The notes beneath the pieces are model-generated. The model was not told the DNA's origin, ran no database searches, and saw only the letters and a program-made list of their open reading frames with translations. A DNA stretch of 64,000 bases from Agromyces ramosus. Its GTDB lineage: Bacteria > Actinomycetota > Actinomycetes > Actinomycetales > Microbacteriaceae. The translations under genes and the position numbers were made by a program. The DNA is taken from contig NZ_SGWY01000003.1 in the NCBI RefSeq assembly GCF_004216665.1, positions 62,001 through 126,000 of the forward strand, read 5' to 3'. Shown here one piece after another: positions 20,490-30,220 of this stretch (its first letter is position 1; every line of letters starts with the position of its first letter).

Positions 20490-21149
20490 ATGCGTGAGGT
20501 GTTCCAGCAGGAACTGCGCGAGGTGCAGGACCGACTCGTCGAGATCGCCGAGCTCGTCGCCATCTCGATCGAGAAGGCGACGACGGCGTTCAACGAATCG
20601 GACGTGAGCCTCGCGGAGGAGGTCATCGCCGAGGACCCCCGCATCGACCAGGCGGCGGCCGCGCTCGACGAGCTCGCGATCACGATCCTCGCCAGGCAGC
20701 AGCCCGTCGCCCGCGACCTCCGCATCGTCGTGAGCGCGCTGCGGATCAGCGCCTCGCTGGAGCGCATGGGCGATCTGTCCACGCACATCTCGCAGCTCGC
20801 GCGCTACCGCTTCCCCGACAAGGTGGTGCCGAAGTCGCTGCGCTCGACGTTCGCCGAGATGGGCGCGCTCGACGTCGAGATCGCGCGGAAGCTCACCGCG
20901 CTCCTCCGCAGTGAGGACGTGCAGATGGCCGAGGAGATCCGCAACGAGGACGACAAGATCGATGCGCTGCACCTCTCGGTCTTCGACAAGGTGCTCGGCG
21001 AGAAGTGGAAGGGCGAGGCGGTCGACACGGTCGACGCAACGCTCGCGAGCCGCTACCACGAGCGGTTCGCCGACCACGCCGTCGCGATCGCGAAGATGGT
21101 GCAGTACCTGGCGACCGGCGACTGGGTGCCCGAGAAGGCCTCGGTCTGA
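20490..21149 (+). CDS. phoU: Phosphate signalling protein PhoU
   Basis: The 219-residue all-helical protein has two PhoU repeats, each with the acidic metal-binding pattern (E/DxxxD): RIDQAAAALDELAITILARQQPVARDLR and DDKIDALHLSVFDKVL. PhoU links the Pst transporter to the sensor kinase and keeps the regulon off when phosphate is ample. It faces senX3-regX3 divergently across 184 bases that carry a PHO-box-like array. The ATG has only a weak GGA upstream, 5 bases away. Confidence 0.94.
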   Translation: MREVFQQELREVQDRLVEIAELVAISIEKATTAFNESDVSLAEEVIAEDPRIDQAAAALDELAITILARQQPVARDLRIVVSALRISASLERMGDLSTHISQLARYRFPDKVVPKSLRSTFAEMGALDVEIARKLTALLRSEDVQMAEEIRNEDDKIDALHLSVFDKVLGEKWKGEAVDTVDATLASRYHERFADHAVAIAKMVQYLATGDWVPEKASV

Positions 21150-21174
21150 GGCGAGTCCGTCCGAGAAGCCGCCG

Positions 21175-21203
21175 AGGGCGGGGGATGCGACATCCCCCGC
21201 CCT
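21175..21203. terminator. Bidirectional terminator between phoU and gpm
   Basis: A perfect 13-bp stem (AGGGCGGGGGATG, loop CGA) lies between the convergent phoU and phosphoglycerate mutase genes and can end both transcripts. Confidence 0.85.
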
Positions 21204-21222
21204 TCGTCGTCGATCGGGACGG

Positions 21223-21969
21223 CTACTTCTTGCCCTGGGCGGCCACGGCGGCCGCGCCGGCCGCGGCGGCCTCCGGGTCGAGGTAGCGGCCGGGCTCGAG
21301 CGGCATGAAGTCGTCGCCCAGCTCGTAGACGAGCGGGATGCCCGTGGGGATGTTCAGCTCGGCGATGTCCTCGTCGGAGATGCCGTCGAGGTGCTTCACG
21401 AGCGCCCGCAGCGAGTTGCCGTGCGCGGTGACGAGCACCGTCTTCCCCGTCGCGAGGTCGGGGATGATGTCGGACTCCCAGTAGGGCAGCATGCGGGCGA
21501 TGACGTCCTTCAGGCACTCGGTGCGCGGCAGCTCGTCGTCGGTGAGGTCGGCGTAGCGCGGGTCCCCGACCTGCGACCACTGGTCGTCGTCGGCGAGCGG
21601 CGGCGGGGGCACGTCGAATGAGCGGCGCCAGAGCTGGAACTGCTCGGGGCCGTACTTCTCGAGCGTCTCGGCCTTGTCGAGGCCCTGCAGCGCACCGTAG
21701 TGGCGCTCGTTGAGCCGCCATGACCGGCGCACGTCGATCCAGGCGCGGTCGGCGACGTCGAGCGCGATGTTCGCGGTCTGGATGGCCCGGGTGAGCACCG
21801 ACGTGTGCTGCACGTCGGGCAGCACGCCGCTCTCGACGAGGAGCTCGCCGGCGCGGTTCGCCTCCTCCGTGCCGATGTCGCTGAGCCGCACGTCGACCCA
21901 ACCGGTGAACAGGTTCTTCTGGTTCCATTCGCTGTTGCCGTGGCGCAGCAGCACGAGCGTGTGAGGCAT
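21223..21969 (-). CDS. gpmA: 2,3-bisphosphoglycerate-dependent phosphoglycerate mutase
   Basis: The 248-residue dPGM interconverts 3- and 2-phosphoglycerate in glycolysis. It has the phospho-histidine motif [10 protein letters not shown] (RHG), the substrate-binding block [16 protein letters not shown], the PRTECLKD segment, and second catalytic histidine in [13 protein letters not shown]-terminal Ala-rich tail ends in QGKK. The start at [11 protein letters not shown] is fixed by the family N-terminus. It is monocistronic, divergent from the frameshifted methyltransferase. Confidence 0.95.
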   Translation of the reverse strand: MPHTLVLLRHGNSEWNQKNLFTGWVDVRLSDIGTEEANRAGELLVESGVLPDVQHTSVLTRAIQTANIALDVADRAWIDVRRSWRLNERHYGALQGLDKAETLEKYGPEQFQLWRRSFDVPPPPLADDDQWSQVGDPRYADLTDDELPRTECLKDVIARMLPYWESDIIPDLATGKTVLVTAHGNSLRALVKHLDGISDEDIAELNIPTGIPLVYELGDDFMPLEPGRYLDPEAAAAGAAAVAAQGKK

Positions 21970-22044
21970 GGGGAACAGCCTAGCCGCGGCGGCATCCGCG
22001 CCAGAGCCGCGGGTCGCCCGGTGACGTGCTGCGAGACTGGTGGC

Positions 22045-22852
22045 ATGCCCGTCGGATCCATCACGCGCGGCACGACGAACACCAACCGACTGCGCCGCGT
22101 CGACCGGTGGATCGCCGAGCAGCCGGCCCTCCTCCACGCCGTCGACCCGTTCGTCGTCGACCTCGGGTACGGTGCGAGCGCCGTGACCACGTTGGAGCTG
22201 GCCACCCGCCTCCGGAAGGCGCGCCCCGACGTGCAGGTCCTGGGCCTCGAGATCGATCCCGCGCGGGTGCGCACCGCCCGGGAGCAGCTCGCCCGCACCC
22301 GCACGGGCGACGGGCACTTCCCCGCCGACCTGCCCGTCGGGTTCGGCGTCGGCGGCTTCGAGGTGCCGACGCCCGGCGGACGGGCGCCCGCGGTGATCCG
22401 GGCCTTCAACGTGCTGCGCCAGTACGGTGAATCGGAGGTCGGCCACGCGTGGCGCACCATGTCCGCGCGGCTCGCGCCCGGCGGGCTCGTCGTCGAGGGC
22501 ACGTGCGACGAGCTCGGCCGCGTCTCGAGCTGGGTGGGCGTCACCGCATCCGGTCCGCGCACCTTCACCATGAGCCTCCCGATCCGGCCTCGAGACGCCG
22601 TCGATCGTGGCGGAGCGCCTGCCGAAGGCGCTGATCCACCGGAACGTGCCCGGCGAGCCCATCCACGAACTGCTGGGCACGCTCGACCGGGCGTGGCGCG
22701 TCCACGCGCCGATGTTGGTCTACGGCGGATCGCAGCGGTGGATCGCCGCCGTGGCCACGCTGCGCCACGAGGGGTGGCCCGTCATCGGCGGCCCGCGCCG
22801 CGCACGACTCGGCGAGCTCACGGTGCCCTGGGACGCGGTGGCGCCGCGCTGA
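22045..22852 (+). pseudogene. SAM-dependent methyltransferase-like gene with internal frameshift
   Basis: The frame from ATG 22045 encodes ~180 residues with a SAM-binding start ([14 protein letters not shown]) and a late Rossmann strand ([15 protein letters not shown]). At about 22580-22590, after FTMSL, the sequence continues one frame over as [24 protein letters not shown] to a normal end at 22852. A 2-base deletion or 1-base insertion would account for it. The two halves make one expected ~268-residue actinobacterial methyltransferase. Either the gene is broken or the base call is wrong; without that change it would be intact. The target molecule is unknown. Confidence 0.72.
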
Positions 22853-22917
22853 CACCCGGCAGCGGTCGGATGCCGCGTCGCCGCGCCCGGCGGTCGGTCT
22901 GTGGCCGCCCGGGCGTC

Positions 22918-23997
22918 TCAGTCCGCCGGCAGCAGCGCCCGGGCGCCGTCGAGGTCGAGCCCCGTCGAGGTGAGGAGGTCGACGAGGTACGGCCGCAGCG
23001 CGGTGATGGTGTTCCGGTCGCCGACGGGGCCGTCGGGGAGGATGGCGACGGGATCGAGGTGACGTGCGATCTCGGAGAACGCCTGCCGGGCGACCGGCTG
23101 CACCGAGACGTCGCGAAGCGAGTCCGAGAGCACGCCGAGCGCCACCGCGACGCGGGCGTGCACGTCGGCGACCTCGGGTCGCGGGCGGCCGTCGCGCAGG
23201 ATCCACTCGATGCGACGGGCGATGATGCGGAGGTTCCTCGTCGCGAGGTCGAGCCCGGCGAGCATTACGCGCTGGCGTTCGAGGTCGAAGCGCGACCGGC
23301 GCACGATCGGCGAGACGCGCGCGATGGCGAGCCCCGAGTCGACCGAGGACATCCAGGCCTCGACGAGCGGCTGCGTGGCCCGGGCCCGCGAGAGCGCGGG
23401 GCCGGCGGCATCCGTGCGGCCGGAGCGCAGGGCGGCGGCGAGCTCTTCCAGCACCGCGACGTGCTCGGCGATGAGCCGGCGACCCTCGCGCATCGCCGCC
23501 CGATGCGGGTCGCGCGGGATGATCGCGGTCGCGAGGAGCGCGAACGTGCCGCCGACGATCGCGTCGAGCGTGCGCACGAACGGTCCCCCGTCGGGCGCCG
23601 GCACGAGCATGACGAGCGTGCACTGCACGGCGGCCGCGATGGCGAAGGCGGCGTTCGCCGACACGAGCCGCGCCAGCGCCAGCGTGAGGGCGAGGGCGAC
23701 CGCGTACTGCAGCACGCCGGCGCCGAACGCGAGCAGGAGCACCTCGGCGAGCACGATGCCGAGCGTCATCGCGATCACCGTTTCGAGCACCCGCACCGGC
23801 CGGGCATCGCGCACGAAGCCGAGCGCCGTGATCGCCACGATCGCGGCGATGAGCGGCTGGTCGTGGCCGAGCACGAAGGAGGCGAACGCGTAGGCGGCGA
23901 CCGCAGTCGCCGTGATCTGCAGGATGGCGGGCACCGAGTCGCGCAGCCGGACGGACCCGGCCGCGAGACGCGCGGCGAGTCCGCCGGCGACGCTCAC
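22918..23997 (-). CDS. FUSC-family membrane protein
   Basis: The 359-residue protein has about six hydrophobic segments at the N-terminus (VPAILQITATAVAAYAFASF, LIAAIVAITALGFV, VIAMTLGIVLAEVLLLAFG and others) and a ~200-residue cytoplasmic helical part with many Arg and Leu. This is the FUSC/ArAE layout of aromatic-acid or toxic-compound exporters; half-length compared with proteobacterial members. The GTG start overlaps the ygfZ stop (GTGA), so it is coupled to ygfZ. The transported compound is unknown. Confidence 0.8.
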   Translation of the reverse strand: MSVAGGLAARLAAGSVRLRDSVPAILQITATAVAAYAFASFVLGHDQPLIAAIVAITALGFVRDARPVRVLETVIAMTLGIVLAEVLLLAFGAGVLQYAVALALTLALARLVSANAAFAIAAAVQCTLVMLVPAPDGGPFVRTLDAIVGGTFALLATAIIPRDPHRAAMREGRRLIAEHVAVLEELAAALRSGRTDAAGPALSRARATQPLVEAWMSSVDSGLAIARVSPIVRRSRFDLERQRVMLAGLDLATRNLRIIARRIEWILRDGRPRPEVADVHARVAVALGVLSDSLRDVSVQPVARQAFSEIARHLDPVAILPDGPVGDRNTITALRPYLVDLLTSTGLDLDGARALLPAD

Positions 23998-25151
23998 TTG
24001 CGGACGCCGAGCCTTGGCAGTCTCGGCACGTCGACGGCCGCGCCGGCGTCGGCCGGAACGATCTCGACCTGTGCGGCGGCGACGTCGATGCCGTGGCTCT
24101 CGACGATGAGGGGGAGGTCGGCCGGCACGGCCCGCTTCACGACCGCCAGCGCGACGGGACCCAGCTCGTGGTGCATGGCGCTCGAGGTGATGCGGCCGAC
24201 CTCGCGGCGCTCGGGCGCCTCGCCCTCGGCCGGCTCGGGACGGACCTTCTCGCCGACGACGAGGTCGCCGCGCGCCGGGAGCACGGTGTCGCTGCCGTCG
24301 AGGTGCAGCAGCACGAGCCGGCGCGGCGGACGGCCCAGGTTCAGCACCTTCGCGACCGTCTCCTGGCCCTTGTAGCAGCCCTTGCCGAGGTCGACCGCGC
24401 TGCGGAGCCAGTCGAGCTCGTGCGGGATGGACCGGTCGTCGACCTCGGTCGCGAGGCGGGGACGCCACGCGGCGATGCGCAGCGCCTCTGCGGCGAGCGC
24501 ACCCGCGACGGCCACGCGCCCGGCACGCACCGCGGCCGCCGCGTCGGCCAGAGCGGCGCGCGGCACGATGCGCTCGATCCAGTGCCAGCCGGATGCCGGG
24601 TGGCCGGCGTCGGGGGCGTACCGGTGCGCGGTCGGGGCGGGCTCCGCCCAGGGGTCGACCCAGTCGAGGGCGATGCCGTTCGGGTCGTGCGCCGCCGCCG
24701 CGGCATCCAGCGCGGACGTGGTCATCGCGCCGAGGACGCCGAACTCGGGCGTGCGGTCGGCGACCTCCACCCGCAGCATGAACCGCATGCGGTCGAGGAA
24801 GGCCGCCAGCGGCGCGGCATCCGCACCCTCGACGATGAGCCAGGCGGTCTCGCCGTCGTCGACGACATGCACCACGTGCTCGATGCGGCCGGATGCGTCG
24901 AGGAAGAGCGCCTCGGCGGCGGCGCCGGGAGCGAGCCGGTCGAGCGCCTGGCTGGCCATCGAGTGCAGCCAGGTCAACCGATCGGGGCCGGCGACGGTGA
25001 GCACGCCGCGATCGGAGAGATCGACGATCGCCTCGCCGCGCTCGAGGCGCCGCTGCTCGACGATCGGGTTGCCGTAGTGGCCGGGGACCCCGGAGTCGAC
25101 GCCCTCGGCGGGCACCGCCCCGTCGAGCCCCATGAACGGCGAGCCGGTCAT
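23994..25151 (-). CDS. ygfZ: YgfZ/GcvT-family folate-binding protein
   Basis: The 385-residue protein carries the YgfZ signature KGCYKGQE, with its conserved Cys, and the folate-binding GcvT fold (WLHSMASQALDRLAPG near the N-terminus). YgfZ proteins help repair or assemble iron-sulfur clusters in a folate-dependent way. The ATG overlaps the nitrobindin-like stop by one base (TGATG), and the stop overlaps the FUSC start, so three genes are tightly coupled. The Ala-rich insert in the middle is longer than in E. coli YgfZ (326 residues). Confidence 0.9.
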   Translation of the reverse strand: MTGSPFMGLDGAVPAEGVDSGVPGHYGNPIVEQRRLERGEAIVDLSDRGVLTVAGPDRLTWLHSMASQALDRLAPGAAAEALFLDASGRIEHVVHVVDDGETAWLIVEGADAAPLAAFLDRMRFMLRVEVADRTPEFGVLGAMTTSALDAAAAAHDPNGIALDWVDPWAEPAPTAHRYAPDAGHPASGWHWIERIVPRAALADAAAAVRAGRVAVAGALAAEALRIAAWRPRLATEVDDRSIPHELDWLRSAVDLGKGCYKGQETVAKVLNLGRPPRRLVLLHLDGSDTVLPARGDLVVGEKVRPEPAEGEAPERREVGRITSSAMHHELGPVALAVVKRAVPADLPLIVESHGIDVAAAQVEIVPADAGAAVDVPRLPRLGVRK

Positions 25152-25759
25152 CAGTCGACCTTCGCGAGGCGTGCCGAGGCGTGGGTGCGCAGGTCCTGCC
25201 CGAGCGCGGCGATGTCCCAGGCCCACAGCAGGTGGCCGTCGACGAGCCCGTAGAGGCGGGTGGCGGCGGCGTAGTCCTTCGCGCCGGCCGTGCGCATGAC
25301 GGCGTCGGTGGCGAGGTCGATGCGCGGTCCCTTCACCTGGCCGAGGTAGAGCTCGGCGACGCCGCCCGGATGCACCAGCGAGACCTCGAGGTCGAAGCCG
25401 CCGTCGGCGTTGCGGAGGGTCTCGACCGACTCCGCGTCGGGGAATCGCGTCGCACCCACCGCGGGGAGCAGGGCCGGACCCGCATCGCCCTCGCCGAGCT
25501 CCCGCTCGATGCGCCAGTAGCCCGTCTCGGTCGCGAGCGGCTTGGGGTCGCCGTCGGGCGCCTCGGGGAACAGCCAGGTGTACGACGTGTAGTTGAGGTG
25601 CGGCAGCCCGTCGTGGCTGAAGCTCACGCGCTGCCCGAACTCGTGGGTGATCGACCCGTCGCCCACCTTGTAGTCGATCACGCCCGATCCCTCCCAGACC
25701 CCGATGAGCCAGGAGAGCGGGACGAGCTCGGCGGGCAGGCCGACGGGCAGCTCGATCAT
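25151..25759 (-). CDS. FABP-family (nitrobindin-like) heme-binding protein
   Basis: The 202-residue beta-barrel protein begins with the nitrobindin-type motif GVWEGSG and LSWLIGVW, followed by strands such as GYWRIERELG and VSLVHPGG. Nitrobindins bind heme through a C-terminal histidine and react with nitric oxide or peroxynitrite. A His is present in LRTHASARL near the end, consistent with heme ligation, though not proven. It heads a coupled operon with ygfZ and the FUSC gene; linking NO/heme chemistry to Fe-S repair is an inference. Confidence 0.85.
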   Translation of the reverse strand: MIELPVGLPAELVPLSWLIGVWEGSGVIDYKVGDGSITHEFGQRVSFSHDGLPHLNYTSYTWLFPEAPDGDPKPLATETGYWRIERELGEGDAGPALLPAVGATRFPDAESVETLRNADGGFDLEVSLVHPGGVAELYLGQVKGPRIDLATDAVMRTAGAKDYAAATRLYGLVDGHLLWAWDIAALGQDLRTHASARLAKVD

Positions 25760-25762
25760 GCC

Positions 25763-25879
25763 CTAGCGCTGCCCCTTGAAGAGCTTGTAGACGACGACGC
25801 CGCTGATCCACGCGATCGCGAGGCTTGCGAGCCCGAGCAGGCCGATGAAGAGGAGTTCGAGGGCGAGCAGCTGCGACAT
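25763..25879 (-). CDS. Small membrane protein, 38 residues
   Basis: A short frame reads [19 protein letters not shown], continues as a second hydrophobic stretch ([15 protein letters not shown]) and ends KGQR. It is a single long hydrophobic helix with a short basic C-terminal tail, just 3 bases before the nitrobindin-like gene on the same strand, so it is probably co-transcribed with it. Start ATG at 25879. I do not recognise a named family. Similar tiny membrane proteins are common in actinobacteria beside heme or redox genes; function unknown. Confidence 0.6.
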   Translation of the reverse strand: MSQLLALELLFIGLLGLASLAIAWISGVVVYKLFKGQR

Positions 25880-25896
25880 GCTCCGAGTCTACCCGT

Positions 25897-26211
25897 TCAC
25901 CCGAGGGCGACGGGCGCGACCAGGACCGCCGCGAGGGCGACCACGACGGCGGCGCCGGCGACGCTGGCGCTCGCCCTCGTCACGAAGCCGCCGGGCCGTC
26001 GCGACGCCAGTTGCGCGATGAGCGCGCCGAGCACGGATGCCGCGAGGACGATGCCCAGGGCGCCGTAGACCGCCAGGGGCGAGCCGTCGCCGATCCACTC
26101 GCCGGTGCCGGTGTACGCGAACGACACGACCACCACGGCGCCGACGATCGCGATGACCCAGACGAGCACGATCCCCGGCCAACCGTCACGCGTCTCAGAA
26201 CCCGCCTGCAT
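25897..26211 (-). CDS. Small integral membrane protein, unknown function
   Basis: From ATG 26211 (GGGGAG about 5 bases upstream) the 104-residue protein has three hydrophobic segments: [42 protein letters not shown] and [20 protein letters not shown]. It has no recognisable catalytic motif. It is transcribed divergently from glnR (78 bases between starts) and ends 17 bases before the 38-residue membrane protein, so it may head the operon with ygfZ. An upstream start at 26253 is possible but would add residues with no ribosome site. Confidence 0.6.
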   Translation of the reverse strand: MQAGSETRDGWPGIVLVWVIAIVGAVVVVSFAYTGTGEWIGDGSPLAVYGALGIVLAASVLGALIAQLASRRPGGFVTRASASVAGAAVVVALAAVLVAPVALG

Positions 26212-26289
26212 GCTCTCCCCGTCCGCCGCGCGAACGCCGGGGCCCGGCGTCACGTAGTATTGACCGCACCTTACTACTGGAGGGTGTGC

Positions 26290-26982
26290 GTGGCGCAGTT
26301 GCTGATCCTGTCGCCGGCGGCCAACGACGATGTTCTCCCGGCGCTGTCATTACTGACTCACCGAACGCGGGTCATCCCCGCTTCGCCTGAGCAGCTGGTC
26401 CGAGCGCCGGAATCCGATCTCGTGTTCCTCGATGCGCGCACCAATCTCGCCGGCGCGAAGGCCCTCTCGCAGATCCTCCGCACGACCGGGCTGTCCGTTC
26501 CGCTGCTCCTCATCGTCACCGAGGGCGGGCTCACGGCGGTGACGCCCGACTGGGGCGTCGACGACGTCGTGCTCGTCGATGCGGGCCCGGCCGAGGTCGA
26601 CGCCCGCATCCGCCTCGCGCTCGGGCGTGCGCAGTCCTCGCAGCCCACCGAGCGCATCCAGACCTCCGGCGTCGTCATCGACGAGGCGAGCTACTCCGCG
26701 AAGGTGCACGGCCGCACCCTCGACCTCACCTACAAGGAGTTCGAGCTGCTGCGCTTCCTCGCGGCGCATCCGTCGCGTGTCTTCACCCGCGAGCAGCTGC
26801 TCAGCGAGGTGTGGGGATACGACTACTTCGGCGGCACCCGCACGGTCGACGTGCACGTCCGGCGGCTGCGCGCGAAGCTCGGCGACCTCGACAGCCTCAT
26901 CGGCACGGTGCGCAACGTGGGCTACCGGTTCAACGTCCACGAGGAGGACGACCAGGGCGCGCCGACCGTCACCGCACGTTAA
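26290..26982 (+). CDS. glnR: GlnR-type nitrogen regulator (OmpR family, atypical receiver)
   Basis: The 230-residue protein matches GlnR: receiver-like domain with [11 protein letters not shown] and the hallmark [16 protein letters not shown], then the winged helix [49 protein letters not shown]. GlnR is the global nitrogen regulator of actinobacteria. Its receiver lacks the usual acidic pocket, so it acts without phosphorylation by a kinase partner. No kinase gene is adjacent. The GTG at 26290, 5 bases after GGAGGG, gives the expected length. It lies directly upstream of ppk1, near the phosphate genes. Confidence 0.88.
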   Translation: MAQLLILSPAANDDVLPALSLLTHRTRVIPASPEQLVRAPESDLVFLDARTNLAGAKALSQILRTTGLSVPLLLIVTEGGLTAVTPDWGVDDVVLVDAGPAEVDARIRLALGRAQSSQPTERIQTSGVVIDEASYSAKVHGRTLDLTYKEFELLRFLAAHPSRVFTREQLLSEVWGYDYFGGTRTVDVHVRRLRAKLGDLDSLIGTVRNVGYRFNVHEEDDQGAPTVTAR

Positions 26983-26999
26983 CGCAGGCCTCACCGCTC
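26967..26999 (+). promoter_or_regulatory. Degenerate PHO-box-like repeats before ppk1
   Basis: Three 11-base units run CGTCACCGCAC, GTTAACGCAGG, CCTCACCGCTC, in phase with each other. They overlap the end of glnR and lie 29 bases before the ppk1 start codon. Match to the PHO unit is weaker than at pstS, so this is tentative. Confidence 0.35.
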
Positions 27000-27027
27000 G
27001 CGAGGCCCCGAATGGCATGATGAGTGG

Positions 27028-29202
27028 ATGACCGACAGCGCCCTCGACGAAGACCGCACCGCCAGCGACTTCGACGACGACTTCGAACCGTTCGACATCG
27101 AAGGCGCGCCCGAACTCCCCGCCGAGCGCTACCTCGACCGAGAGCTGAGCTGGCTCGCATTCAACCAGCGCGTGCTCGAGCTCGCCGAGGACCCGCGGCT
27201 GCCGGTGCTCGAGCGGGCCAACTTCCTCGCGATCTTCGCCTCGAACCTCGACGAGTTCTTCATGGTCCGCGTCGCCGGCCTGAAGCGGCGCATCATCACC
27301 GGCCTCGCCGTTCCCACCAACGTCGGCCGCGCGCCGCACGACGTGCTGAGCGACATCTCGCGGAAGGCGCACGAGCTGCAGGAGCGGCATGCGGCCGTGT
27401 ACCAGGAGCTCGTGAAGCCGGCGCTCGCCGAGGCGGGCATCCGCGTCGTGTCGTGGGCGGAGCTCGGCGAGCGCGAGACGGCGCACCTGCGCGGGTACTT
27501 CTCGGGGCAGATCTTCCCGGTGCTGATGCCGCTCGCGGTCGACCCGGCGCATCCGTTCCCCTACATCTCCGGCCTCTCCCTCAACCTCTCGGTGCGCGTG
27601 CGCAACAGCCGCACGGGCCGCCAGGAGTTCGCCCGCGTCAAGGTGCCGCAGATGCTGCCGCGCTTCGTGCGCGTCGACCCCGACGAGTCGATCGAGGACG
27701 CGCGGTACGTCACCCTCGAGGAGCTCATCGCGAACCACCTCGGCGACCTCTTCCCCGGCATGGAGATCGTGGAGCACCACGTGTTCCGCGTCACCCGCAA
27801 CGAGGACGTCGAGATCGAGGAGGACGAGACCGAGAACCTCATCAAGGCGCTCGAGAAGGAGCTGCTGCGCCGCCGCTTCGGGCCGCCCATCCGCCTCGAG
27901 ATCACTGACGACATGGACGACGTCACGCTCGGCCTGCTGGTGCGCGAGCTCGATGTCACCGAGCAGGAGGTCTTCCGCCTGCCGGCGCCGCTCGACCTCG
28001 GCGGGCTCTTCGACCTCGCCCGACTCGACCGCCCCGAGCTGCACTACCCCACGCACGTGCCGACCACGGCGCTGCAGCTGCAGCCCTCCGAGTCGAACCT
28101 CAGCGCCGACGTCTTCGCCGCGATCTCGCGCAAGGACGTGCTCCTGCACCACCCCTACGAATCGTTCGCGACGAGCGTGCAGGCGTTCCTCGAGCAGGCC
28201 GCCGCCGACCCCGACGTCCTCGCGATCAAGCAGACGCTCTACCGCACCTCGGGCGACAGCCCGATCGTCGAGGCGCTCATCGACGCGGCGGAATCGGGCA
28301 AGCAGGTGCTCGCCCTCGTCGAGATCAAGGCGCGGTTCGACGAGCAGGCCAACATCTCCTGGGCGCGCAAGCTCGAGAAGGCCGGGGTGCATGTGGTCTA
28401 CGGGCTCGTCGGCCTGAAGACCCACTGCAAGCTCGCGCTCGTCATCCGCCAGGAGAAGGGCGGACTCCGCCACTACAGCCACATCGGCACGGGCAACTAC
28501 AACCCCAAGACGAGCCGCATCTACGAGGACCTCGGGCTGCTCACGGCCGACGACCAGGTCGGCAAGGACCTGACGCGCCTCTTCAACGAGCTCTCGGGCT
28601 ATGCCATCGAGAAGAAGTTCAAGCGCCTCCTCGTCGCGCCCCTCCACCTGCGCAAGGGACTCCTCAAGCTCATCGCGGGCGAGGTGCGCAACGCCGAGCT
28701 CGGGCGTCCGGCGGGCATCCGCTTCAAGGTGAACTCGATCGTCGACGAGGCGATCATCGACGCCCTCTACCGCGCGTCGAACGCGGGCGTGCCCGTCGAG
28801 GTGTGGGTGCGCGGCATCTGCAGCCTGCGCCCGGGCATCCCCGGCCTCAGCGAGAACATCCGCGTGCGCTCGATCCTCGGCCGCTACCTCGAGCACTCGC
28901 GGATCTTCTCCTTCGAGAACGACGGGGACCCGCAGATCTACATCGGGTCGGCCGACATGATGCACCGCAACCTCGACCGGCGCATCGAGGCGCTCGTGCG
29001 CCTCACCGACCCCGACCACCTCGCCGAGATCGGCTCCCTGTTCGACCGGGCGATGGATCCGCGGACGAGCTCGTGGCACCTCGACGGCGAGGGCGTCTGG
29101 ACCCGCCGCTCGACCGACGAGTCGGGGCATCCGCTCGACGACCTGCAGGTGAAGATGATGCAGCAGATCGGGCAGCGTACCCGTTCCGGGAAGCGCCGTT
29201 GA
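27028..29202 (+). CDS. ppk1: Polyphosphate kinase 1
   Basis: The 724-residue enzyme reversibly makes polyphosphate from ATP. It shows the N-terminal domain ([18 protein letters not shown]), the linking helix bundle, and the catalytic histidine region [20 protein letters not shown]. The ATP site residues ([21 protein letters not shown]) are present. The N-terminal ~28 residues are acidic. The stop overlaps the mutT1 TTG start by 2-3 bases, coupling the two genes. A degenerate PHO-box-like tract precedes it. Confidence 0.95.
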   Translation: MTDSALDEDRTASDFDDDFEPFDIEGAPELPAERYLDRELSWLAFNQRVLELAEDPRLPVLERANFLAIFASNLDEFFMVRVAGLKRRIITGLAVPTNVGRAPHDVLSDISRKAHELQERHAAVYQELVKPALAEAGIRVVSWAELGERETAHLRGYFSGQIFPVLMPLAVDPAHPFPYISGLSLNLSVRVRNSRTGRQEFARVKVPQMLPRFVRVDPDESIEDARYVTLEELIANHLGDLFPGMEIVEHHVFRVTRNEDVEIEEDETENLIKALEKELLRRRFGPPIRLEITDDMDDVTLGLLVRELDVTEQEVFRLPAPLDLGGLFDLARLDRPELHYPTHVPTTALQLQPSESNLSADVFAAISRKDVLLHHPYESFATSVQAFLEQAAADPDVLAIKQTLYRTSGDSPIVEALIDAAESGKQVLALVEIKARFDEQANISWARKLEKAGVHVVYGLVGLKTHCKLALVIRQEKGGLRHYSHIGTGNYNPKTSRIYEDLGLLTADDQVGKDLTRLFNELSGYAIEKKFKRLLVAPLHLRKGLLKLIAGEVRNAELGRPAGIRFKVNSIVDEAIIDALYRASNAGVPVEVWVRGICSLRPGIPGLSENIRVRSILGRYLEHSRIFSFENDGDPQIYIGSADMMHRNLDRRIEALVRLTDPDHLAEIGSLFDRAMDPRTSSWHLDGEGVWTRRSTDESGHPLDDLQVKMMQQIGQRTRSGKRR

Positions 29203-30134
29203 CGACCGCGGTCTACGCCGCCGGCGCCGTCTGCTGGCGCATCATCGACGGCAAGGTGCACGTGCTGGTGGTCCACCGCACGGTGTACGGCGACGTCACC
29301 ATCCCCAAGGGCAAGGTCGACCCCGGCGAGTCGCTCCCCCGCACCGCCGTGCGCGAGATCGCCGAGGAGACGGGGCTCGAGGTGGCCCTCGGCGTGCCGC
29401 TCGGCGTCTCGCGCTACCCGCTGCCGAGCGGCCGCGAGAAGATCGTGCACTACTGGTCGGCCGAGGTGAGCGAGCGGGCCGTGCAGCGGTCCACGTTCAA
29501 GCCGAACGCCGAGATCGCCGCACTCGAGTGGGTCACGATCAGGCGGGCGCGCGGCTACCTCAGCTACGAGCCCGACGTCGAGATCCTCGACACCTTCGCG
29601 AAGCTCGTCGACCAGGGCGTCACCCGCACCTTCCCGCTGCTGCTGGTGCGGCACGGCAAGGCGGTCGGGCGCAACGGCTGGAAGGCGCCGGATGCCGCGA
29701 GGCCGCTCGTCGAGCGCGGCGTTCAACAGGCGGCGGGGCTCGTCGACACCGTCACGGCATGGGCGCCGAAGCGGATCGTGTCGTCGCCCGCGGTGCGGTG
29801 CGTCACCACGGTCGCCCCGCTCGCGGCGGCCACCGGCATCACGGTGAAGCGCGAGGAGGGCATCAGCCAGGACGCGTGGGAATCGGGCCACGACGAGGTG
29901 CGCCGCGTGATCGGCAAGCGGGTGCGCTCCGGGAAGTCCGCGGTGATCTGCAGCCACGGCCCCGTCCTGCCCGAGATCGTGCGCGAGATCGCCCTCGCCA
30001 CCGGCACGCCCCTGGGCTCCTACGTGACGGATGCCGCCGGCCTCGAGCCGGGCGCGTTCAGCGTCGTGCACCTCTCCGCCACGAACTCGGGGTCCGGCAT
30101 CATCGCGATCGAGACGCACGCGCCGAGGGCCTGA
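29199..30134 (+). CDS. mutT1: NUDIX hydrolase fused to histidine phosphatase (MutT1 type)
   Basis: The 311-residue fusion has an N-terminal NUDIX domain with a full Nudix box ([19 protein letters not shown]-x5-E-x7-REUXEEXGU) and a C-terminal SixA/phosphoglycerate-mutase-like domain beginning [11 protein letters not shown] and containing VICSHGP. MutT1 of mycobacteria has this architecture and hydrolyses 8-oxo-dGTP and diadenosine polyphosphates, and lies beside ppk1 there too. Start TTG 29199 overlaps the ppk1 stop (TTGA). There is no separate Shine-Dalgarno, so translational coupling is likely. Confidence 0.9.
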   Translation: MTTAVYAAGAVCWRIIDGKVHVLVVHRTVYGDVTIPKGKVDPGESLPRTAVREIAEETGLEVALGVPLGVSRYPLPSGREKIVHYWSAEVSERAVQRSTFKPNAEIAALEWVTIRRARGYLSYEPDVEILDTFAKLVDQGVTRTFPLLLVRHGKAVGRNGWKAPDAARPLVERGVQQAAGLVDTVTAWAPKRIVSSPAVRCVTTVAPLAAATGITVKREEGISQDAWESGHDEVRRVIGKRVRSGKSAVICSHGPVLPEIVREIALATGTPLGSYVTDAAGLEPGAFSVVHLSATNSGSGIIAIETHAPRA

Positions 30135-30220
30135 GCGGTCGCGGTCGATGGGCGCACCACTCGCGCCCGCCTCCGACCCTCGGCGGACTCCCAGCCCGCG
30201 GCATCCGAGCGACAGGGCTC

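Noticed and set aside
21805-24375. Open frame of 856 codons spanning the methyltransferase and the opposite FUSC/ygfZ genes
   Set aside because: Only its part from 22045 to ~22580 resembles a protein family. The rest is a GC-driven shadow of genes on the other strand.
24093-25253. Frame antisense to ygfZ
   Set aside because: Shadow of ygfZ and its neighbour without independent support.
26350-29130. Very long frame antisense to glnR and ppk1
   Set aside because: Shadow of ppk1 with no recognised motifs; explained by codon bias.
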